Positions 59,457 through 64,000 of a stretch of 64,000 nucleotides of DNA are shown here, one piece after another. The stretch comes from Bin87 sp965220105 (GTDB taxonomy: Bacteria > Chloroflexota > Dehalococcoidia > Lucifugimonadales > UBA3495): assembly GCA_965220105.1 (NCBI GenBank), contig OZ244811.1, positions 3,348,001 to 3,412,000 on the forward strand, in the 5' to 3' direction. Positions within the stretch are counted from its first letter, which is position 1. The number at the start of each line of letters is the position of its first letter. The notes beneath the pieces are model-generated. The model worked only from the letters and a program-made list of their open reading frames with translations. It made no database searches and was not told where the DNA came from. Position numbers and translations under genes: made by a program.

Positions 59457-61486
59457 TGAGGAGTGGTCCGGTGACCCGGTGGCTGGTCCCGCTGGTCGTA
59501 TTGGCGGCATCGTGGGCGCTGGCGCCGGCGTGCACTACGGATGAAGGGCCGGACGACCTGCGGGTCGGGCCGGCGTCGGCCACCGTAGCCGCAGCGGTAC
59601 GGGCGGCATCGACGCCGTCCCCGGCCGGCGCGCCGTCCGCCGTCAGCGCTGCTGGTACCCCAATGTCCCGGGCGGAGCAGGGGACACAGTTAGCGCCGCT
59701 GAAACCGATGACGGCGGCGCATTTCCCCGTGCCGCCCGACCGTGATCTGGTGGAATTGGCGCGGCAACTGCGCTGGAAAGGCGCGCTGCCGGATCCGCCG
59801 CCCAGCCAGTTCAGCGAGTCCGAGTTGGCGGCTGGCGCCGAGGCCGATTTCTGGGTGGCCAACCTGGCCGACCGGGAGATGTCTCGCCGCCAGTTCCGCC
59901 TGGCGCTGGTCTCCGACCACGCGTACTGGTGGGTCGAGGACGACTCCGAAGTCGCCCGCGAAGCGCTGCAACGAGTCGCTGCCGCTGCCGAAATCCGGGT
60001 ATTTCCACGGGTTTCGGCAGCATTCGCTTCGGCGGATGCCCCGTCGGACTGGACGCCAGCGCGGGTGCACATCATCAACGGGGACATACCCGGCGTCGGC
60101 GGTTACGTTTCCGGTTCCGACGCCTATCCTTCCACCGTGGCACGCTACAGTAACGCCATCAACGCCGTCTATATAAACACCGACGCCATCGAACTGGAAT
60201 CCGTCGGTTACCTGGCGACGCTGGCTCACGAATTGCAGCACGTGATCCACGGGCAGGTGGATGCATCGGAATCCAGCTGGCTCAACGAGGGATTGTCGGA
60301 ACTGGCGGTGACCGAGGCGGGCTACGAAACACACAGCTTGTATGGCTACGCGCGGCATCCGGCAACATCGGTGGTCAACTGGCCGGCGGACCTGGATGGC
60401 GGCAACGTGGGGCTGAACTACGGCGCGGCGTCGCTATTCGCCCACTACCTGCGGGAGCACTATGCCTCGGGCGACGATTTGGCCGCCCTCGTGGCCGAGC
60501 CGGCGGATGGGATCGCCGGCGTGGATGCGTTCCTGCAAGCCCGGGGGGCCACCACCTCGGACGGAGGGCCGGCCAGCTTCGCCAGCGTGTTCGCCGACTG
60601 GATGGTTGCCAACTGGCTTGACCAGGAGGGCGGGCGGCGCGGGTATCATGATCTTGACATCAAGGCGTCGTCCAATCGCAGCCGTCGGGTCGGCGACGAG
60701 GCGCGCGTTGTCGCGCTTGACCAGTTTGGGGTCGACTATGTGACCCTGCGCGGCGTGAACGACTCCGTAGTGGTGCACTTCGAGGGTGAAGCCACTACCC
60801 CGCTTCTGCCCGCCATGATTCCCGGCGACTCGTGCTGGTGGAGCAATCGGGGAGATAACATATCCTCGACGCTGACCAGAGCCGTGTCGGTGCCATTTGC
60901 GGGTGACGGCAGTGGCCCGCCCGAGCTGTCCTTCCTGCGTTGGCACGAGCTGGAGGAGGACTGGGACTACGTATACGTCGAGGTATCCGCCGATGGCGGG
61001 GATACCTGGGACGTGCTGGCGGCGGAGGGCGCCACCGACGCAAACCCGATGGGCAACAACTATGGGTACGGTTACACGGGTTCCGCGGGTTGGCAATGGT
61101 CGGGTGCGTCACTGGGGGATTACGCCGGACGCGAGGCCCTAGTGCGGTTTCACTACGTGACCGACGACGCCATCCACGGGCCGGGCTTCTGTGTGAGAGA
61201 CATGCGGCTGTCCGGCTCGGACGAAAATTTGGCTGGTGGCTGGTATCCAGAAGGGTTCGTGCTGGTCAACAACCTGGTGCGGCAGGATTGGATCGTCTGG
61301 ATCATTGCCGACGGGGATGCGCCGACGGCCACCCGGATGACGCTGGATTACAACCCTCAAACGGATACGCTGGAGGGTTGGGTGCGAGTGGAATTAAATG
61401 ACGGTGTATCGGTGGTTGTTGCGGTCGCGCCGTTAGCGCCGGCTACCACCGAGCCCGGTCACTACCGTCTGTGGGCGACGGAGTGA
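59456..61486 (+). CDS. Lipoprotein zinc metalloprotease with immune-inhibitor-A-like C-terminus
   Basis: The signal peptide (WLVPLVVLAASWALAPAC) ends in a lipobox, so the protein is likely membrane-anchored outside the cell. LATLAHELQHVIHGQVDASE places the zinc site HExxH at residues 258-262, and SSWLNEGLSELAVTEAGYET gives the third ligand in gluzincin style. Residues about 440-600 (PELSFLRWHELEEDWDYVYV, VSADGGDTWDVLAAEG, GFCVRDMRL) form a beta-sandwich like that of M6 peptidase immune inhibitor A. The gene overlaps pth by one base. Extracellular protein degradation is a plausible role. Confidence 0.85.
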   Translation: MRSGPVTRWLVPLVVLAASWALAPACTTDEGPDDLRVGPASATVAAAVRAASTPSPAGAPSAVSAAGTPMSRAEQGTQLAPLKPMTAAHFPVPPDRDLVELARQLRWKGALPDPPPSQFSESELAAGAEADFWVANLADREMSRRQFRLALVSDHAYWWVEDDSEVAREALQRVAAAAEIRVFPRVSAAFASADAPSDWTPARVHIINGDIPGVGGYVSGSDAYPSTVARYSNAINAVYINTDAIELESVGYLATLAHELQHVIHGQVDASESSWLNEGLSELAVTEAGYETHSLYGYARHPATSVVNWPADLDGGNVGLNYGAASLFAHYLREHYASGDDLAALVAEPADGIAGVDAFLQARGATTSDGGPASFASVFADWMVANWLDQEGGRRGYHDLDIKASSNRSRRVGDEARVVALDQFGVDYVTLRGVNDSVVVHFEGEATTPLLPAMIPGDSCWWSNRGDNISSTLTRAVSVPFAGDGSGPPELSFLRWHELEEDWDYVYVEVSADGGDTWDVLAAEGATDANPMGNNYGYGYTGSAGWQWSGASLGDYAGREALVRFHYVTDDAIHGPGFCVRDMRLSGSDENLAGGWYPEGFVLVNNLVRQDWIVWIIADGDAPTATRMTLDYNPQTDTLEGWVRVELNDGVSVVVAVAPLAPATTEPGHYRLWATE

Positions 61487-61495
61487 GGAAACCTC

Positions 61496-61722
61496 CCTCA
61501 CCCTAACCCTCTCCCACGGGGAGAGGGAATTGGTGGCCGGGCCCAGGCAGGCCCGTCTCCCCCGGAGACCTTTGAATGTGTTGTCATTGCGAGGAGCGAT
61601 AGTGACGTGGAAATCCCGTTCCCGTACCGGCAATCGTAGCTTCGGCATCGAGATTGCCACGCTACGCTCGCAATGACAATTTTCGCAAGGGTCTTCCCCG
61701 GGGAGAGGGGTTGGGGTGAGGT
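61496..61722. repeat. Family-A repeat plus composite A/B element (copy 2)
   Basis: A family-A copy (61496-61528) is followed by the composite at 61550-61722: outer family-A arms (GTCTCCCCCGG and CCCCGGGGAGAGGGG, then TTGGGGTGAGG) enclose a family-B element (61583-61677). The segment matches the reverse complement of 3655-3830 along its length. It fills the 244-base gap between convergent genes. Confidence 0.7.
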
Positions 61723-61730
61723 ACGCGTCG

Positions 61731-62408
61731 CTACGCAGCCACCGCATCTAGCAGCGCCTCAGCGAATTCCAGCAGGCCACCGGCGCGGTTGCAGGCGAAG
61801 CACCGCCAACGGACGTGGTTCAGAAACACTTGCAGGGACTCGTCGACCGTGCATAGTGGGCATCTCCCAACCAGTTTGTGCCGGTGCAGGGATGAGGCGC
61901 CCGGCGTGGTTAGTTCGACGAAACTGGCGACGAGTTGGAGGAGGCGACCCCGGCGCACGCCGCCCATTGGGTCCTGGCCCATCCCGCGGCAGTCGCGCCA
62001 CCGCAGCTCGGCTTGCAGGTCGGTCAGGAGCCGAGCCGGCCAATTGGATTCGGCGTCGATGCCTTCCGCATCTGGATGAAACCCGGCGGAGATCAGGGTT
62101 GATTCCAGGAGGTTGTCCGGCCCGCGACTGAACAGATACAGCGCTGCGGTCAGTGTGTAGAGCGTGGGTTCGGCGACCACGGGCAGGCTGGCGAGCATCG
62201 CGCCCCCGGATTCCCGGGCCAGCCGTACCAGGAAGTCCCGCAACTCTGCAGCGGTGTGGGGAGCGTAAGCAACGGCCGGGTACGGGGTTTGGAGCAAAGG
62301 GCCGCGCTGGGAGTCCAGCGTGGCGCTATCTGGCGCAGGTTCGGTGGTGGAGGTTAGGGAATGACAGGCCATCAGGCCGGCATATTCGGAAAAGGTTGCT
62401 GATTCCAT
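61731..62408 (-). CDS. Hypothetical protein with C-terminal CHC2-like zinc finger
   Basis: The C-terminal KLVGRCPLCTVDESLQVFLN followed by HVRWRCFACNRAGGLLEFAE has the CxxC...CxxC spacing and GG of the DnaG-type zinc-ribbon, here with Cys in place of His. The N-terminal 150 residues are helical and unrecognised (AAELRDFLVRLARESGGAML, LYTLTAALYLFSRGPDNLLE). No primase catalytic domain is present. ATG at 62408 is used; a strong ribosome-binding site is absent. DNA binding is inferred. Confidence 0.65.
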   Translation of the reverse strand: MESATFSEYAGLMACHSLTSTTEPAPDSATLDSQRGPLLQTPYPAVAYAPHTAAELRDFLVRLARESGGAMLASLPVVAEPTLYTLTAALYLFSRGPDNLLESTLISAGFHPDAEGIDAESNWPARLLTDLQAELRWRDCRGMGQDPMGGVRRGRLLQLVASFVELTTPGASSLHRHKLVGRCPLCTVDESLQVFLNHVRWRCFACNRAGGLLEFAEALLDAVAA

Positions 62409-62510
62409 GGCACCCCGGGTGCGGACGTGTCGATGTGTCGTATCTGCCGATGGACGCATCCATCCAGTTCACGTTATCCGGGCGCGATACGAGGGCGCAA
62501 CCGCCTGGTG

Positions 62511-62935
62511 TCAGCGGCTGGCCTCGTCCGTCAACCAGGCGTGGACGTGGGACAGGGATGTCAAATCTCCGGAGAATACGGACCGGGCCAGCCGGCGTAC
62601 CCGTTCCCGGGCAGCGTCGGTGTCGATGTATTCCGCCGGTGATTTGCCGTCGACCCGGGCCAGCAGCAGCACGCCCAGCTGCCGCATGATGTCTGCCTCC
62701 AACTCATCGCGTGAGTCGGTGGTTGCAGCGGAGGCTACGACGTAACCATCCCAGAAGGCACGGGCGGCGGTGTTGTATCGCGCCGCCAGCTCCGGGCGAT
62801 GTATTGCCTTCAGGGCCAGGTGGTTCAGCATGAAGGCCAGGTCGAATACTGGGTTGCCCAGGTGCACCACCTCGAAATCCAGCAGGAACACGTGGGCGGA
62901 TTCGCCGGCGCCGGCGACAATAACATTCTTGGGCT
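62511..62935 (-). pseudogene. Aminoglycoside phosphotransferase/choline kinase-like gene, 5' end removed by IS insertion
   Basis: The remaining C-terminal part reads PKNVIVAGAGESAHVFLLDF then EVVHLGNPVFDLAFMLNHLA, which are the catalytic-loop Asn and DFE motif region of the APH fold; the normal N-terminal lobe and catalytic-loop start are missing. The frame meets a TAG immediately before the PKN motif, at the edge of the insertion sequence. An internal ATG at 62891 could start a short product, but it would lack the nucleotide-binding part. The gene is non-functional unless the rest is restored. Confidence 0.8.
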
Positions 62936-64000
62936 AGGCTTTACGCAATTCAAGCGGCGTAGGCAAGGGAATCTACAAGTCGGTGGTACAGTGCGACCGG
63001 GAGTTCCTGAATGTCGGGGTCAGCGACCGACAGTGAGAAACCTTCCGACGCCAGCCACAGGTGGCGACGCGCCAGGGCGATGGCATCCACGAAGGTCGGC
63101 GACGGTTTGTCGTACCAAGCGGCCTTGCGCTGGGTCATGGGGCGCCGTTTCTGCAACGCGTGGGCGGCCAGGGTGGTCCAGGAGAAGAGTCCCAGTAGGG
63201 CGGGCGTGGTGCGGGCGATGGCGAGATCGGACCACTGGCGTTGTGTCTCCACACCCAGATGGGTTCGTACCTCGTGGAAGGTGACCTCCAGTTGCCAGCG
63301 CAGTACAAACCATTCCAGGATCTGGGTCGGGTCCGCCGCCGGGTCGGTACAGAGCAGGGCCTGAGTGGCGAAGGAGCCCTGGGGGTCTCGGATCAGCACC
63401 CAGCGAATGAGGACGGGGGGCTTGCCGGAGCGGTACCAGACCGCCGTCTGGGAGGTGAGTTCCACGGCGCGGGTGATGCCGTCGTACCAGGCCACCTCGG
63501 CGCTGGCCCAAGTTACATCCGTCTGCGCAAGGAAAACTTTCAGCGGCGGCCGCCGCGGGCCCTTCAATGGCGGGCGACCGTTCTGGCCAGGTTGACGGGG
63601 TGGCGCTGGCGCATACAGGGCGGCGTCCAGACGCAATCTGGCGATCAGGGTAACGGGTTCACGGAGGGACTGGCAGCAGTGGAGCAAATCCAGCACGGCA
63701 TAGCTGTTGTCGCCCACCAGCGCCAGGGGTCGGTGGGGCAGCCAGCGGCGCAGTTGCATGACCATCTGGCGGGCCCAGTCGGTGAGCTTCTTGTGCTGGC
63801 GTCCCTGCTGTTGGTAGTAACGGGTCGAAGGCGCCAGCACCGTGAGCGCCGGCAAGGCCCAATGGCGTCCGGCCCATGGCACGTGGCCCAGCCACATCAG
63901 GGAGATCCAGCGCAAACCGCTGGCCTTGACCACCTGAGACCGGCTGGAACGCACCGGGTCGCGGTAGATGGCCCGCGCCCTGATCTTGGCGCCGCGACGC
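62936..64000 (-). mobile_element. Insertion sequence, truncated by the window edge
   Basis: The junction with the broken phosphotransferase gene lies at about 62936, 14 bases beyond the transposase stop. The element reads out of the window to the right, so its other end, its inverted repeats and any target duplication cannot be seen. The visible part is almost entirely transposase gene. Confidence 0.75.
62950..64000 (-). CDS. DDE-type transposase (IS4/IS701-like), N-terminus outside window
   Basis: The frame is open to the window edge, starting ARAIYRDPVRSSRSQVVKAS then GLRWISLMWL. LALVGDNSYAVLDLLHC carries the second-strand Asp of the DDE core, and LEWFVLRWQLEVTFHEVRTH followed by LGVETQRQWSDLAIARTTPA carries the final Glu in the Y/W-R-W...E.tf motif. 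This resembles the IS4/IS701-superfamily YREK-type ending. A GTG at 63954 was the first internal start, but the reading frame clearly continues upstream. The exact IS family could not be fixed. Confidence 0.85.
   Translation of the reverse strand, partial: RRGAKIRARAIYRDPVRSSRSQVVKASGLRWISLMWLGHVPWAGRHWALPALTVLAPSTRYYQQQGRQHKKLTDWARQMVMQLRRWLPHRPLALVGDNSYAVLDLLHCCQSLREPVTLIARLRLDAALYAPAPPRQPGQNGRPPLKGPRRPPLKVFLAQTDVTWASAEVAWYDGITRAVELTSQTAVWYRSGKPPVLIRWVLIRDPQGSFATQALLCTDPAADPTQILEWFVLRWQLEVTFHEVRTHLGVETQRQWSDLAIARTTPALLGLFSWTTLAAHALQKRRPMTQRKAAWYDKPSPTFVDAIALARRHLWLASEGFSLSVADPDIQELPVALYHRLVDSLAYAA

Overview
The window is high-GC bacterial chromosome with densely packed genes. No rRNA, tRNA, phage or plasmid genes were recognised. 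The gene mix suggests an uncultured member of the Chloroflexota, most likely a Dehalococcoidia/SAR202-type lineage: an F420:NADPH oxidoreductase, luciferase-like oxidoreductases, an HpaB-type flavin monooxygenase, many dehydrogenases and hydrolases, lipoprotein solute-binding proteins, and three palindromic intergenic repeat families. That placement is an inference from gene content; no marker phylogeny was possible.

Layout. 1-5.5 kb: Uma2 nuclease, PIG-L deacetylase, VOC protein, NpdG and small unknown proteins. 5.5-8.3 kb: a minus-strand block with a luciferase-like enzyme, a HigA-HigB-HigA toxin-antitoxin cluster and a GIY-YIG protein. 8.4-13.5 kb: an alcohol-dehydrogenase-like enzyme, RpiB, a cobalt-type nitrile hydratase/thiocyanate hydrolase whose beta chain is split over two genes, and a NodB-type deacetylase. 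13.5-16.9 kb: serS, lysS and greA. 17-28.5 kb: Yip1-like membrane proteins (one frameshifted), a formyl-THF cyclo-ligase-like protein, TauE/SafE, Ldh- and MDR-type dehydrogenases, an FAH-family enzyme, a binding protein, a FIST sensor and a two-subunit ThDP decarboxylase. 28.5-30.3 kb: a TPR protein with a HicB-like C-terminus followed by hicA. 30-45.6 kb: an alpha/beta hydrolase, histidine decarboxylase, ACT protein, HpaB, MOSC, a GSA-type aminotransferase, a heptad-repeat nuclease-like protein, a tandem esterase, another luciferase-like enzyme, a frameshifted unknown protein, an epimerase and a methyltransferase. 45.8-55.2 kb: a peptide-type ABC transporter locus with three paralogous binding proteins, two permeases and a PQQ-type beta-propeller but no ATPase. 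55.5-64 kb: a Nudix hydrolase with a pre-Nudix domain, an orphan molybdopterin subunit, pth, a lipoprotein metalloprotease, a zinc-finger protein and a phosphotransferase cut by an insertion sequence that runs off the window.

How the genes fit together. Most look like independent catabolic or uptake units fitting a heterotroph that oxidises diverse organic compounds. The clearest multi-gene units are the three-gene nitrile hydratase, the two-gene ThDP enzyme, the transporter locus, serS-lysS-greA and the toxin-antitoxin loci. Intergenic space is filled with palindromic repeats, one of which supplies the stop codon of the histidine decarboxylase gene. The most unusual items are the TPR-HicB/HicA pair, the HigA-HigB-HigA cluster, the near-identical binding-protein duplication with different signal peptides, and the nested 180-bp repeat present in two opposite-facing copies.
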